From assembly GCF_023746615.1 (NCBI RefSeq), contig NZ_CP082276.1:558001-622000 (forward strand): 64,000 nucleotides of DNA, read 5' to 3'. A program made the position numbers and the translations under genes. This stretch comes from Grimontia kaedaensis (lineage in GTDB: Bacteria > Pseudomonadota > Gammaproteobacteria > Enterobacterales > Vibrionaceae). Of this stretch, positions 25,483 to 35,433 are shown piece after piece. The notes below the pieces were generated by a model. The model ran no database searches. It was not told the DNA's origin and saw only the letters and a program-made list of their open reading frames with translations. The stretch's first letter is position 1; every line of letters begins with the position of its first letter.

Positions 25483-26489
25483 AGGAAACTGTTGCCCCTG
25501 ACTTTCATGAAAAGGACGGGGGCGATAACAAGAGATCGGGCCTGCCTAAAAACGTCAGAGCCTACAACTTCTACCAGTTGGTGGAGCTTATGCACCACCT
25601 CAATGATTTGGATCCGGAAAGTGAAAAGTCGACCTCCAGCAAGCTGCTGTTCGGCAACCACCCTGGTCTAGGTTTTGCCGCCAGCGATGTCACTGCGCTG
25701 GAAGAAGTGAACGGTGACCGCTATCGCCTTGAAACCACATTCCTTGGAATGAGTGGAGCACAATCGCCACTTCCGGGCTTTTTCCTCGAAGAAATACTGA
25801 CAGAGAGTGAGGAGACTGGCCTCAGAAAACCGTTTCTGGATTTCTTCAACCACCGAATTATCACACTGGTTTACCAAATCTGGCGCAAATATCGCTACTA
25901 CATCCGCTTCCGTGAAGATGCTTCAGATGCTTTTTCTGCACAGCTTTTCGCACTGGTCGGTTTGGCTGACAGTGACCTTCGCGGTGAGACCCCGATTAAT
26001 TGGTGCAAGATGCTCTCTTACGCCGGCACGTTGGCTGGACGTAGCCGTTCCCCTCAAGTGGTCTGCGGCATCATTGCGCATTGCTTTGATCTGGAAGATG
26101 TGACCATCCGCCAATGGGAATTGCGTCATGTTGATATTCCCCAAGATCAAAAAATGAGTCTGGGAATGGCCAATGTGGCATTGGGTATGGACACGGTGAT
26201 TGGCGATAAAGTCGCAGATCGCAGTGGCAAATTTGTGATTTGCATTAATGGACTCACACAAGCGCGTTTCCGCGATTTTCTCCCTTCTGGGAAGGAATAC
26301 ATGCCTTTGCTCACACTGGTGGAGTTCGTGCTGCGCGAGCAAATGGCTTTCGATTTGGAACTTGGTTTGAAGCCTGACCAAGCACCGCCTATGCGTCTTT
26401 CAGCGCAAAATCCGGCATCACTAGGTTGGTCATCCTTTACGGGCGAGTTAGACCGACCGCGGATGGTGCGCATTCAGGCTCGGCAGTAG
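25446..26489 (+). CDS. tssG: T6SS baseplate subunit TssG (VasB)
   Basis: Baseplate wedge protein of 347 residues that pairs with TssF. Recognised by NFYQLVELMHHL near the N-terminus, ETTFLGMSGAQSPLPGFFLEEIL, and FLDFFNHRIITLVYQIWRKYRY, all typical TssG blocks. The ATG at 25446 lies inside tssF with AGGAAAGG upstream. The homologue in V. cholerae has the same position. Confidence 0.95.
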   Translation: MGHSERTATSDIEETVAPDFHEKDGGDNKRSGLPKNVRAYNFYQLVELMHHLNDLDPESEKSTSSKLLFGNHPGLGFAASDVTALEEVNGDRYRLETTFLGMSGAQSPLPGFFLEEILTESEETGLRKPFLDFFNHRIITLVYQIWRKYRYYIRFREDASDAFSAQLFALVGLADSDLRGETPINWCKMLSYAGTLAGRSRSPQVVCGIIAHCFDLEDVTIRQWELRHVDIPQDQKMSLGMANVALGMDTVIGDKVADRSGKFVICINGLTQARFRDFLPSGKEYMPLLTLVEFVLREQMAFDLELGLKPDQAPPMRLSAQNPASLGWSSFTGELDRPRMVRIQARQ

Positions 26490-26497
26490 AGGGAAAT

Positions 26498-27949
26498 ATG
26501 TCTCAACACTATCCCAAGATAGAACAGGAATCGCGGTTGCAGCAGGCAACACTCACGGTAACTAACACCCAGAACCTAGAAGCAGGTTTGTCCGCAACGC
26601 ACGTGTTTACTAATGAAGGTGGCTCAATTGGTTCTAGTGGTGCCGATGAATGGAACCTGATCGACAGAGAAGGCCGAGTGTTCCCGCATCACGCTGAGAT
26701 CGTTGAAATCGATGGCGAGCTTTGTCTGCTAGATGTTCGCGGCGCGAGCTACATGAATGGCGCCACGATTCCCGTGGGCGCAGGCAAATCCGCGCGTTTG
26801 AAAGACAATGACATAGTCCTGATTGGCCCTTACCAAATCCGCATTCACTTAAGCGCTGCTGGCTCAGATGGCTCGGGCAAGCAGCACGGACTAGAGAGTG
26901 TTTTCCTGACGGAAAAAGACGCGACGCAGATTGGTGCCGAACGCGAAGACAGTGATGTTGAAAACCCTGATGACGCGGTAATTGATGACCCCTTGGCAGC
27001 ACTTGACGCTGCGGCTCCCCAAATTTCTTCTGGTGATGACCCATTGAGCGAGCACCAGGAAATGTCTGCTGAGCAGTTGAAAGAAAGCTACCTGCTGGCA
27101 AAAGACACCGAATGGCATGGCGCAGAGAAAACCGTTCATGCAGACAGCGAATACGAAATGAGTTCAGCGATCACGCTGAAACGGACTTTACCCTATGAGG
27201 ATGCCCTGATGGATGACAAAACCCTTGAACGCCTGGAACAAGAAGTAGGGCGTGACTACGCAAATGCTGACAAGTCAGAAAACGCTTATGGCGAAAACGG
27301 ATTCAGTGGTTTTGCATCAGGCGAATATGGCAGCGAGGCATCATCGGAAGACGGCAATCACTTGGTAACAGGCCCCATCTTCCGTGGTCTTGGCGTTCAG
27401 GCGGGGAACAGCAGCAACATGGCTGAAATGCAGGCACTGTCAGAAGAAATGGGCGCTTCCCTACAATCTGCGATCCGTGGCCTTTTAGCGTTGCATCAGC
27501 AGGTCGAAGAAAGCCGCTTTGGCATGATGAACAAGAACCTTCAACCTATTGAAGACAACCCACTTCGCCTTGGTCTGCCCTATGAAGAAACGGTTGAAAC
27601 CATGTTTGATCGTGACCGCAGTATGGTTCACCTATCTGCCCCTTCAGCGATCAGCGAAAGCTTGACTAACATCCAACACCATAACGAAGCCGTGCAAAGC
27701 GCCACCGTGGAAGCACTAGGCCAAATTCTCCGTGCATTCTCGCCGGAGGTGCTGATGCGCCGATTCAGTGCTTATCGCCGTCCTGGTGAAGTGTCGCCAG
27801 AGTCTGCAGATGCATGGGCATGGAATATGTACAAAAACTACTACAAGGAACTGACTTCAGACCGTCAGCGTGGCTTTGAAAAGTTGTTCTGGGAAATCTT
27901 TGATCAGGCTTACGACAGAAAGATTCGTGAGAAACAGCTGGAGGTATAA
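26498..27949 (+). CDS. tagH: T6SS-associated FHA-domain protein TagH (VasC)
   Basis: Forkhead-associated domain protein linked to T6SS assembly control, usually by binding phosphothreonine partners. From 26498 (GAGGGAAAT upstream) it has 483 residues; the longer in-frame start at 26426 lies inside tssG. The FHA domain covers about residues 20-115 (GSIGSSGADEWNLID, FPHHAEIVEIDGELCLLDV, SYMNGATIPV). An acidic, poorly conserved middle follows, then a C-terminal helical domain ending in GFEKLFWEIFDQAYDRKIRE, characteristic of TagH/VasC. No Ser/Thr kinase or phosphatase (PpkA/PppA) gene is in the cluster. Confidence 0.92.
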   Translation: MSQHYPKIEQESRLQQATLTVTNTQNLEAGLSATHVFTNEGGSIGSSGADEWNLIDREGRVFPHHAEIVEIDGELCLLDVRGASYMNGATIPVGAGKSARLKDNDIVLIGPYQIRIHLSAAGSDGSGKQHGLESVFLTEKDATQIGAEREDSDVENPDDAVIDDPLAALDAAAPQISSGDDPLSEHQEMSAEQLKESYLLAKDTEWHGAEKTVHADSEYEMSSAITLKRTLPYEDALMDDKTLERLEQEVGRDYANADKSENAYGENGFSGFASGEYGSEASSEDGNHLVTGPIFRGLGVQAGNSSNMAEMQALSEEMGASLQSAIRGLLALHQQVEESRFGMMNKNLQPIEDNPLRLGLPYEETVETMFDRDRSMVHLSAPSAISESLTNIQHHNEAVQSATVEALGQILRAFSPEVLMRRFSAYRRPGEVSPESADAWAWNMYKNYYKELTSDRQRGFEKLFWEIFDQAYDRKIREKQLEV

Positions 27950-27953
27950 GGCG

Positions 27954-28427
27954 ATGAAACGTCTGCTAGGTTGCTTTCTGTTACTCACGCTTTTTGGTTG
28001 TTCGAGCAGCGATGAAGCGCTGCCAAAAGATCAACCGACAACGGTGACGTTCAGTTTAGTGGCGACACAAAAGGTCAATCCCAACATCAGTGGCGATGCG
28101 ACACCGATTGAAGTGCAGATCTTTGAACTGGAAGATGACTCCATGTTCCTGGCGTCAGGCTTTGACCAACTGGCAGGCGATGCTGAAGCCGCGCTGAAAA
28201 GTAATTATGTCGACCATCGGGATTTCTCTTTGATTCCGGGGCAATTCAAATTTATCGACCATTTTGAAATCGATGAAGCGACGCGCTACATCTCCGTGAT
28301 GGCGCGCTTCTCTGACCCAGATGTCAGTGATTGGAAAAAAGTCGTCAAGGTTCTGCCGGTCGGTCGGGTTTACCACCTGCTTATGTACTTCGATGGTACC
28401 GAAGTGGTTCTGGATAAAGTGGAGTAA
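27954..28427 (+). CDS. tssJ: T6SS outer-membrane lipoprotein TssJ (VasD)
   Basis: Outer-membrane lipoprotein of the TssJLM membrane complex, contacting the TssM periplasmic domain. The 157-residue precursor starts at 27954 just after tagH and has a clear lipobox LTLFGC (Cys at about residue 17). VTFSLVATQKVNPNISGDATPIEVQIFEL is the expected beta-sandwich start with the L1-2 loop region. The in-frame start at 27870 would lie within tagH and remove the signal sequence from the N-terminus. Confidence 0.93.
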   Translation: MKRLLGCFLLLTLFGCSSSDEALPKDQPTTVTFSLVATQKVNPNISGDATPIEVQIFELEDDSMFLASGFDQLAGDAEAALKSNYVDHRDFSLIPGQFKFIDHFEIDEATRYISVMARFSDPDVSDWKKVVKVLPVGRVYHLLMYFDGTEVVLDKVE

Positions 28428-28429
28428 AA

Positions 28430-29764
28430 ATGTCAGCGAGAAACCGGGTTGTCTGGAACGAAGGGCTTTTTGTTAAGCCACAGCATTTTCAACAGCAACA
28501 GCGCAATTTGGAATATCAGCTGGATGAGCGCGTAGGCTCTGTCAGCCGCTATCTCTATGGCCTGACTGAAATGACGCTGAACGCTGAGTATCTAAGCTTT
28601 GGTCGTATTGCGCTCGATAGTGCATCAGGCGTGATGCCGGACGGGACTGTCTTCCGCATTCCGCAGGAAGACATGCAGCCAGAAGCGTTAGAAGTGGCTG
28701 ACAGCTCACTGGCGAACCAAACGATTTACTTGGCGATTCCTCTTCGCAGTGACTCAATCACCGAAGTGACTTGGCCGGAAGGAGCAGGCTCAGGCCGATA
28801 CACTTCTGTGAGTCAGGAAGTACGTGATATTCACACTTACCAAGGTGACATGGCACCGATTGATGTGAGTCCGGTTTGCCTGCGTTTGATGCTGGAAAAA
28901 GAAGACCGCAGTGCTTACGCCTCCATCGCGATTGCCCGCATTCTGGAAAAGCGTCCTGACGGCAGCGTGTTGCTCGATGACAGCTTCGTACCTTGCCACT
29001 TGAACGTTGGTGCAGTGTCCGTGCTTCATCGTTTTATTGGCGAAATGGCGGGACTGATGCGTGAACGTGCAAAGAACATTTCCCAACGCATTGGCGCGCC
29101 AAGCCAAGGTGGTGTGGCAGATGTTTCCGACTTTATGTTGCTTCAATCGTTGAATCGCATGCAGCCGCAACTCCAACATCTGTCGCGACTGCGTAGCCTC
29201 CACCCAGAAAGGTTGTATGAAGCTTTGTCTTCCATGTGTGGTGAGCTGGCAACCTTCACCGATGAAAGCCGCATGGCACCGGAATTTGGTAGCTATCAGC
29301 ACGACATGCCGGTTTCTTCATTCAAGCCGGTGATGACCAGACTTCGTCAGTCTCTCAGCATTGTGCTGGAGCCGCGTGCAGTCTCTATTCAACTTCATCA
29401 ACGCAAGTACGGCCTTATGGTGGCACCGCTTCAGGATCCTTCGCTGGTCCGCGATGCCGATTTCATTCTGGCAGTACGCGCCCGTATGCCAATGGAAGAG
29501 CTTCGCAAGCTTTTTGTACAGCAAACCAAAGTGGCTTCTGTGGAAAAAATCCGCGAACTCATTTCACTGCAACTACCAGGTATTCCGGTTTCTCCGTTGC
29601 CGGTCGCGCCACGTCAGTTGCCGTACCACGCGGGATACACCTATTACCAGCTGGATAAAACCAGCGCTGCCTGGGCGATGTTGGCCAATGCCAGCGGTTT
29701 CGCCTTCCACGTCGCCGGTAACTTCCCGGATCTCGACCTGCAATTCTGGGCAATAAGGAGCTAA
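28430..29764 (+). CDS. tssK: T6SS baseplate subunit TssK (VasE)
   Basis: Trimeric baseplate adaptor (444 residues) linking the wedge to the TssL/TssM membrane complex. The N-terminal NRVVWNEGLFVKPQHFQQQQR is diagnostic of TssK, and PYHAGYTYYQLDKTSAAW near the C-terminus is typical of the membrane-complex-binding domain. It begins 2 bp after tssJ and ends 3 bp before tssL. Confidence 0.97.
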   Translation: MSARNRVVWNEGLFVKPQHFQQQQRNLEYQLDERVGSVSRYLYGLTEMTLNAEYLSFGRIALDSASGVMPDGTVFRIPQEDMQPEALEVADSSLANQTIYLAIPLRSDSITEVTWPEGAGSGRYTSVSQEVRDIHTYQGDMAPIDVSPVCLRLMLEKEDRSAYASIAIARILEKRPDGSVLLDDSFVPCHLNVGAVSVLHRFIGEMAGLMRERAKNISQRIGAPSQGGVADVSDFMLLQSLNRMQPQLQHLSRLRSLHPERLYEALSSMCGELATFTDESRMAPEFGSYQHDMPVSSFKPVMTRLRQSLSIVLEPRAVSIQLHQRKYGLMVAPLQDPSLVRDADFILAVRARMPMEELRKLFVQQTKVASVEKIRELISLQLPGIPVSPLPVAPRQLPYHAGYTYYQLDKTSAAWAMLANASGFAFHVAGNFPDLDLQFWAIRS

Positions 29765-29767
29765 GCC

Positions 29768-30559
29768 ATGGCAGAAATGTATATCGATGCGCCGGATAAA
29801 GAGCGCCATTACGACCACCTTTTGTTTGACGAAGCGACCAATATCGACGCGGATCAGGATTACTGGTTCAAGCTGCGCGGCGACAACATCAACCCACTGA
29901 TTGATGCAGCGACCCCCCTACTGGGAATGGCCCTTCGAGTGAGAAAACTCTCCGAATGCCACAACGTGGAAACCATCTACAAACAGGCTGTAGAAGAAGT
30001 GAAAGCCATCGAAGTGGAGCTGACAGAAAAAAGTTACGACCACGCAGTGATCCTCGCATATCGCTACGTGCTTTGTTCTTTCGTCGATGAAGCCATCATG
30101 AGCACGCCGTGGGGCGCAGACAGTGTGTGGGCAGAGCATTCTTTGTTGACCCGCTTTCACAACGAAACTTGGGGCGGTGAAAAAGTCTTTACCATCCTGT
30201 CCCGTCTGGAGAGCGAGCCAGAGCGCTACAAGTCGCTGCTGGAATTCATCTTTCTTTGCCTGACGCTTGGGTTTGAAGGGCGTTACAAGGTGATGGAAAA
30301 AGGACGCGAAGAATATGAAAAGGTGATCACAAAGCTTCACCAACTGTTGCGTCAACTGGATGACAACGAACAAGTCTCGCTGACAAGTGCTGCGAATAAC
30401 GTGGTTTCTACCAAATACCGCCTGAGTAAGCAGGTACCAGTGTGGACGATCTTCGCAGGCTTTATCACTTTGCTTGCGGTGGTGTTTACGGGGTACTCCA
30501 TCGCACTCAGCAATAAAACATCCAGCGTGCTTGAACAGCTTAATCAACTTCTTCAGTAA
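29768..30559 (+). CDS. tssL: T6SS inner-membrane protein TssL (DotU/VasF)
   Basis: DotU/IcmH-family component of the membrane complex. The 263 residues have a cytoplasmic helical domain with FDEATNIDADQDYWFKLRG, ALRVRKLSECHNVETIYKQ and AYRYVLCSFVDEAIMSTPWG. A single C-terminal transmembrane helix lies at about 225-248 (VPVWTIFAGFITLLAVVFTG). No C-terminal peptidoglycan-binding OmpA domain is attached, as in V. cholerae. Ends 11 bp before clpV. Confidence 0.96.
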   Translation: MAEMYIDAPDKERHYDHLLFDEATNIDADQDYWFKLRGDNINPLIDAATPLLGMALRVRKLSECHNVETIYKQAVEEVKAIEVELTEKSYDHAVILAYRYVLCSFVDEAIMSTPWGADSVWAEHSLLTRFHNETWGGEKVFTILSRLESEPERYKSLLEFIFLCLTLGFEGRYKVMEKGREEYEKVITKLHQLLRQLDDNEQVSLTSAANNVVSTKYRLSKQVPVWTIFAGFITLLAVVFTGYSIALSNKTSSVLEQLNQLLQ

Positions 30560-30570
30560 CAGGTGAACCC

Positions 30571-33186
30571 GTGATCCGAATAGAACTACATACGTTAATT
30601 GGCAAACTTAACCAGCAGACCAAACTGGCGCTGGAGCAAGCGGGGGCGCTGAGTATAGAGCGACAAAATCCGGAAGTGACGGTAGAGCATTTGCTTTTCA
30701 CTTTGTTGGATAACCCGCTGTGCGATGTACGCGTGTTGCTGAAAAGCGCGGAAGTAGACCATACGCACATTCGTCAATTGACTGGCGATGCGCTCAGCCG
30801 TGAAATTGTGCCTGAAAACACACCTTCTTTTTCTCCGCTGCTGGTTGAGCTTCTTCAGGATGCGTGGCTTCTGGGCTCGACTGATCTTGGTCATTCAGAA
30901 ATCCGCTCGGGTGTTATTTTCCTCGCGGCACTTATCCGCCCGGATCGTTATTTGCCGCTGAACCTTATCCGTCAGCTTGAAAGCGTCAATCGCGAAACGA
31001 TGAAGAAGCATTTCACGCGACTGACAGAAGACTCCGCTGAAACAGCGGTCAAAGTGGATTCGGCCAAAGGAAAACAAGCAGTACCTGCTGAAGCTGAAAC
31101 CGCACTGGCGAGATTCTGTACCAACTTCTCGGCAATGGCCAAGCAAGGTGAACTCGACCCTGTGCTTTGCCGTGATGACGAAATTAATCTGATGATCGAT
31201 ATTCTGTGTCGTCGCCGCAAAAACAACCCGATTGTCGTTGGTGATGCCGGTGTCGGTAAAAGTGCCGTTGTAGAAGGCCTCGCTCAGCGCATCGTTGATG
31301 GCAACGTGCCGGACTCGTTGAAAGGCATTGATCTGATGTCCTTGGACTTGGGTTTGCTGCAGGCGGGTGCTTCTGTAAAAGGTGAGTTCGAAAAACGCCT
31401 GAAAGCAATCATTGATGAGGTAAAAACCTCTCCGGTTCCTATCATTCTTTTCATCGACGAAGCCCACACCATGATTGGTGCAGGCGCACAGGAAGGTGGC
31501 GGTGACGCGGCGAACCTGTTGAAGCCAGCTCTGGCACGTGGTGAGCTACGCACCGTCGCGGCAACTACTTGGAAAGAATACAAAAAGTACTTTGAAAAAG
31601 ACCCAGCATTGAGCCGTCGCTTCCAACTGGTGAAGCTGGACGAACCGAATGTCGAGCAAGCAGTGGATATCATGCGCGGTTTGCATGGCGTTTACGAAAA
31701 ATCTCACCAAGTGCTGATCAGTGACGACGCTCTGGTGGCAGCGGCGGAGCTTTCCGAGCGTTACGTCTCTGGCCGTCAATTGCCGGACAAAGCCATCGAC
31801 GTGCTAGACACCGCCTGTGCACGGATCGCGATTAACCAGAGTTCACCACCGCGTCGTCTGGCAGAGTTGGAAACCCGCACCATTCAGCGTCAACGCCAAA
31901 TCGATATGTTGAACCGTCAGGCAGAGCTTGGCTATGACGTAGACGAAGCGCTGCTTGCATCACTCGAAGCTGACGAAGCAAAAGATCTCGAAGAGCAGGG
32001 GGCTTTGCGTGAAGCATGGCGTGTTCAGAAAGATCTGGTTGCTGATGTGATTGAAAAGCGTCAGCAGATTCTTACAGTGCCATCAGAAGATGAAGAGCCA
32101 CTGAGCGACGAGGATCGCGAAGCCATTCGCAATGAATTACGCGGTTTTTATGCCGAGCTTGACGCCATTCCACACACTGAGCGTTTGGTTCATCCACATG
32201 TGGATGCGCAGCAGATCGCCGAAGTGATTGGTGACTGGACGGGTGTTCCTGTCGATCAGATGAACACTGATGAATTGAGCCGTATTACCCACCTTCCAGA
32301 ACTGCTGGGTAATGAAATCAAAGGCCAGGATGTTGCGCTGGAAGTGATTCACCGTCACTTATTGACTGCTCGTGCTGACCTGCGCCGTCCAGGTCGTCCG
32401 AAAGGGGCTTTCTTGCTGGCTGGGCCAAGTGGTGTCGGCAAAACCGAGACTGTGGTGCAACTTGCCGAACTTCTCTACGGCGGCAAGCAATTCCTGACCA
32501 CCATTAACATGTCTGAATATCAGGAGAAACATACCGTTTCACGTCTGATTGGCTCGCCTCCGGGGTATGTAGGCTATGGCGAGGGCGGCATCTTGACCGA
32601 AGCTATCCGCAAAATGCCTTACTCCATCGTGCTGCTTGATGAAGTAGAAAAGGCGCACCCGGAAGTGTTGAATCTCTTCTATCAAGCGTTTGACAAAGGC
32701 GAACTGGCGGACGGTGAAGGCCGTGTGATTGATTGCCAGAATGTAGTCTTTTTCCTCACTTCAAACCTGGGCTATCAGACCATCGTCGATTACGCAGAAC
32801 AACCGCAACTACTGGAAGAAATGCTGTATCCAGAGCTGGCCGCTTTCTTTAAACCAGCACTGCTGGCGCGTATGGAAATTGTGCCTTATCTGCCACTTAG
32901 CGGCGATACGCTCAATGCCATTATCAAAGGCAAGCTAAGCCGCTTAGTGAAAGTGTTTGCCCAGCGTTATGACGCGGAAACAGAAATTGATGATGCGCTG
33001 GTGGGCGAAATTCAACGCCGTGCTACGCGCTCGGAAAATGGCGCCCGCATGCTTGAAGCCATTATCGAAGGTCAATTGCTGCCACCAGTATCGCTGGCTT
33101 TGCTCAATAAGCTTGCCGCTAGAGAGCCTGTGCAGCGCGTTTATCTCACCGCAGAAGACGGCGAGTTTGTCAGCGAGGTGGAATAA
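30571..33186 (+). CDS. tssH: T6SS ATPase TssH (ClpV)
   Basis: AAA+ disaggregase that recognises contracted TssBC sheath and recycles it. The 871 residues comprise a Clp N-domain, a first AAA+ module with Walker A GDAGVGKS starting at residue 224, a middle coiled-coil region, and a second module with Walker A GPSGVGKT starting at residue 618 and Walker B SIVLLDEVEKAHP. It starts with GTG, with AGGTGAAC upstream. Length and order match ClpV rather than housekeeping ClpB, and its place in the operon confirms this. Confidence 0.98.
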   Translation: MIRIELHTLIGKLNQQTKLALEQAGALSIERQNPEVTVEHLLFTLLDNPLCDVRVLLKSAEVDHTHIRQLTGDALSREIVPENTPSFSPLLVELLQDAWLLGSTDLGHSEIRSGVIFLAALIRPDRYLPLNLIRQLESVNRETMKKHFTRLTEDSAETAVKVDSAKGKQAVPAEAETALARFCTNFSAMAKQGELDPVLCRDDEINLMIDILCRRRKNNPIVVGDAGVGKSAVVEGLAQRIVDGNVPDSLKGIDLMSLDLGLLQAGASVKGEFEKRLKAIIDEVKTSPVPIILFIDEAHTMIGAGAQEGGGDAANLLKPALARGELRTVAATTWKEYKKYFEKDPALSRRFQLVKLDEPNVEQAVDIMRGLHGVYEKSHQVLISDDALVAAAELSERYVSGRQLPDKAIDVLDTACARIAINQSSPPRRLAELETRTIQRQRQIDMLNRQAELGYDVDEALLASLEADEAKDLEEQGALREAWRVQKDLVADVIEKRQQILTVPSEDEEPLSDEDREAIRNELRGFYAELDAIPHTERLVHPHVDAQQIAEVIGDWTGVPVDQMNTDELSRITHLPELLGNEIKGQDVALEVIHRHLLTARADLRRPGRPKGAFLLAGPSGVGKTETVVQLAELLYGGKQFLTTINMSEYQEKHTVSRLIGSPPGYVGYGEGGILTEAIRKMPYSIVLLDEVEKAHPEVLNLFYQAFDKGELADGEGRVIDCQNVVFFLTSNLGYQTIVDYAEQPQLLEEMLYPELAAFFKPALLARMEIVPYLPLSGDTLNAIIKGKLSRLVKVFAQRYDAETEIDDALVGEIQRRATRSENGARMLEAIIEGQLLPPVSLALLNKLAAREPVQRVYLTAEDGEFVSEVE

Positions 33187-33189
33187 GCA

Positions 33190-34740
33190 ATGGCAGATTG
33201 GCTTTCACTGGCAGCAACACTTTCTGGTATCCGTGATCAGCAAACGCTCGCGGACACCTTTGTTGATGCGTTGAAATCAAACCTGCAGATCAGCAATGTG
33301 TGGGTCATGCTCCCTTGCCAGCAGGGCAGAAAGCTGTGCGCCAAGGGTAATGGCCAACATTTTGACTGGGAAGTGGACGATTTCAGCCATCCGTTTGCGC
33401 ATGTTTTCCAATCCTCATCAGCCATGCTGCTGGATCCAACCAAGTTAAATTACTGGCAGGAAAATGCGGTTTTCGTTGAGCTCATGAATCATCGCAAGCG
33501 CGGTGAAAGTGTATTGGTGATGCCGCTTCCGCCGGGCGCGAGAAAAACCAAAGCAATTCTGACTATCACAGGTTCTTCTCATGAACTGAGCAGTTTGCTG
33601 GCTGATCCTCAGTGGCAAAGCATTTGCGAGATCTTCATTAACCAAAGCCAGATTATTCAGGATTTGGGTGAAGAGCATCGCCAGATTTCAGCGCTGAGTT
33701 CATCCATCAAGCGTATTCGCAACGATGAGCAGAAGCGCGAACAAGCTTATGAGCTGAAAAACGTATTGATTGGCGAAAGCCGACTGATGCAGGAAATGCG
33801 AGAGAAAGTCGTTACTGTGGCGCAATCTTCGTTGAACGTGCTGATTTGTGGCGACACAGGAACGGGTAAAGAACTGGTTGCCCGCGCGGTACATGAACTT
33901 TCAGACCGCAAAGGAAAGCCGTTTATCGCCATCAACTGCGCGGCGATTCCTGAAAACCTCCTGGAAAGTGAGCTGTTTGGTCATGCGAAAGGTGCATTCT
34001 CTGGCGCTGACCGCGCCAAGCAAGGACTGATTGCTGATGCGCAGGGTGGCACATTGTTCCTTGATGAAATCGGTGACATGCCGTTGGCACTGCAAGCCAA
34101 GCTGCTGCGTGTGCTTGAAACCCGCACTTACCGTCCAGTGGGCGCTTCCAGCGAAGTGAATGCAGATTTCCGCTTGGTAGCGGCGACACATGTGGCGATG
34201 GAAGAAAAAGCCGAAGAGGGCAGTTTCCGTCGAGATCTTTACTACCGTCTGAATCAGTTCCCGGTCTTCATGCCAGAGCTGAATATCCGCAAAGAAGATG
34301 TTCCAGAGCTTTGTAAACACTTCATTGCTGAATACAACAAGCAGGCAGGCGTGCACATTGCAGGTATTCGCTATGCCGCGCTGGATTTGCTGAATCGACA
34401 TAGCTTTCCTGGGAACGTACGTGAATTGAGAAACCTCATTGAATACGCCTGTGCGCTAACGGTGAATGGTGAAGAAATTACCCCTTCAAGCTTTAGCGGT
34501 CGCGTGTTGCAGCAAACCAGCCCAGTCGCCGCGAATTCTGATGATGTGAATTCTGAAAGTTATATCGGCGTGGATATTGATGACATCAACAACCTCAAGG
34601 CTGCTGTTCAGAACTTCGAAAGCAGCGTGATTCGCTATCGTCTGTCCAGTTACGGCGGCGATCGCTCAAAAGCTGCGGAAAGCCTTGGTTTACCCAAACG
34701 TACTCTCGCGCACAAATGCCTGAAAATGGAGATTGACTGA
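33190..34740 (+). CDS. vasH: Sigma-54-dependent T6SS regulator VasH
   Basis: Bacterial enhancer-binding protein that activates RpoN-dependent T6SS genes, chiefly hcp operons in V. cholerae. Residues 1-180 form a variable GAF-like sensor. The AAA+ domain begins near 195 with Walker A GDTGTGKE and has Walker B GGTLFLDEIGDMP. The sigma-54 contact loop reads GAFSGA (268-273) instead of the usual GAFTGA. A Fis-type helix-turn-helix ends the protein (RSKAAESLGLPKRTLAHKC). It is 3 bp after clpV. Target genes are likely outside this window, as no hcp is present. Confidence 0.95.
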   Translation: MADWLSLAATLSGIRDQQTLADTFVDALKSNLQISNVWVMLPCQQGRKLCAKGNGQHFDWEVDDFSHPFAHVFQSSSAMLLDPTKLNYWQENAVFVELMNHRKRGESVLVMPLPPGARKTKAILTITGSSHELSSLLADPQWQSICEIFINQSQIIQDLGEEHRQISALSSSIKRIRNDEQKREQAYELKNVLIGESRLMQEMREKVVTVAQSSLNVLICGDTGTGKELVARAVHELSDRKGKPFIAINCAAIPENLLESELFGHAKGAFSGADRAKQGLIADAQGGTLFLDEIGDMPLALQAKLLRVLETRTYRPVGASSEVNADFRLVAATHVAMEEKAEEGSFRRDLYYRLNQFPVFMPELNIRKEDVPELCKHFIAEYNKQAGVHIAGIRYAALDLLNRHSFPGNVRELRNLIEYACALTVNGEEITPSSFSGRVLQQTSPVAANSDDVNSESYIGVDIDDINNLKAAVQNFESSVIRYRLSSYGGDRSKAAESLGLPKRTLAHKCLKMEID

Positions 34741-34741
34741 T

Positions 34742-35422
34742 ATGACGTACCAACCAATCTCTTTGTGTTTAATGGCGGGGCTGGCGCTCTCAAGCGCAAA
34801 CACGCTGGCAAACGAGACTGATAACAAGGCACTGATTCAAAGCGCCTCAGAGTGTGTGAATATTCCAGCAAGGCTCGACCGGTTGGCGTGTTTTGATGAG
34901 GTGTTCAAAACGCCTGTTTCTGGTCAGCCAGAAGCTAGTGTCATTGTGCAAAAACCGGAAGCATGGGAACGTGCTAAACAGAGCGAATCTGAACGAAATG
35001 AAGATGAGACCGGTTTTGCGCTTCGCTATGCCAATCGGGCTGAACCTAAATCTGGCATTTGGATGACAGCGACTGCATTGCCTGACAGAAACCAGAAAAA
35101 GAATGAAATGCCCATTCTGATGTTCAGCTGTATCGACAATATCAGCCGGGTTGAGTTGATACTGCCAACCGCAACATCTGAGGGCAAAGCGGAAGTGATG
35201 GCTTCTTCAGGTTACAGTGTCACACAGCGTTGGTTAAGCGATGACACTGGCAACATCATGCGTGCGGGTCGTGGTATTCCAGCTATTGATGTGATGAAGG
35301 CTTTGATGTCCGGTCAACGCGCGGTGCTTCGCTCTGATTTGGAGGCGATCGGTAACCTGACGTTTGATACTGCCGATTTACGCGAGAGCATCAAACCCAT
35401 GCGCCAGACATGTCGTTGGTAG
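34742..35422 (+). CDS. tagO: T6SS-associated protein TagO (VasI)
   Basis: A 226-residue accessory protein of unknown mechanism found in VasH-type T6SS clusters. The N-terminus is hydrophobic and looks like a signal peptide ending near SANTLA. The conserved segment SASECVNIPARLDRLACFDEVF has the paired-cysteine pattern of VasI-like proteins. The ATG at 34742 has GGAG about 10 bp upstream within the vasH end; the in-frame TTG at 34733 overlaps vasH. Position between vasH and tssA matches V. cholerae VCA0118. Confidence 0.9.
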   Translation: MTYQPISLCLMAGLALSSANTLANETDNKALIQSASECVNIPARLDRLACFDEVFKTPVSGQPEASVIVQKPEAWERAKQSESERNEDETGFALRYANRAEPKSGIWMTATALPDRNQKKNEMPILMFSCIDNISRVELILPTATSEGKAEVMASSGYSVTQRWLSDDTGNIMRAGRGIPAIDVMKALMSGQRAVLRSDLEAIGNLTFDTADLRESIKPMRQTCRW

Positions 35423-35433
35423 AGGAGCAAATC

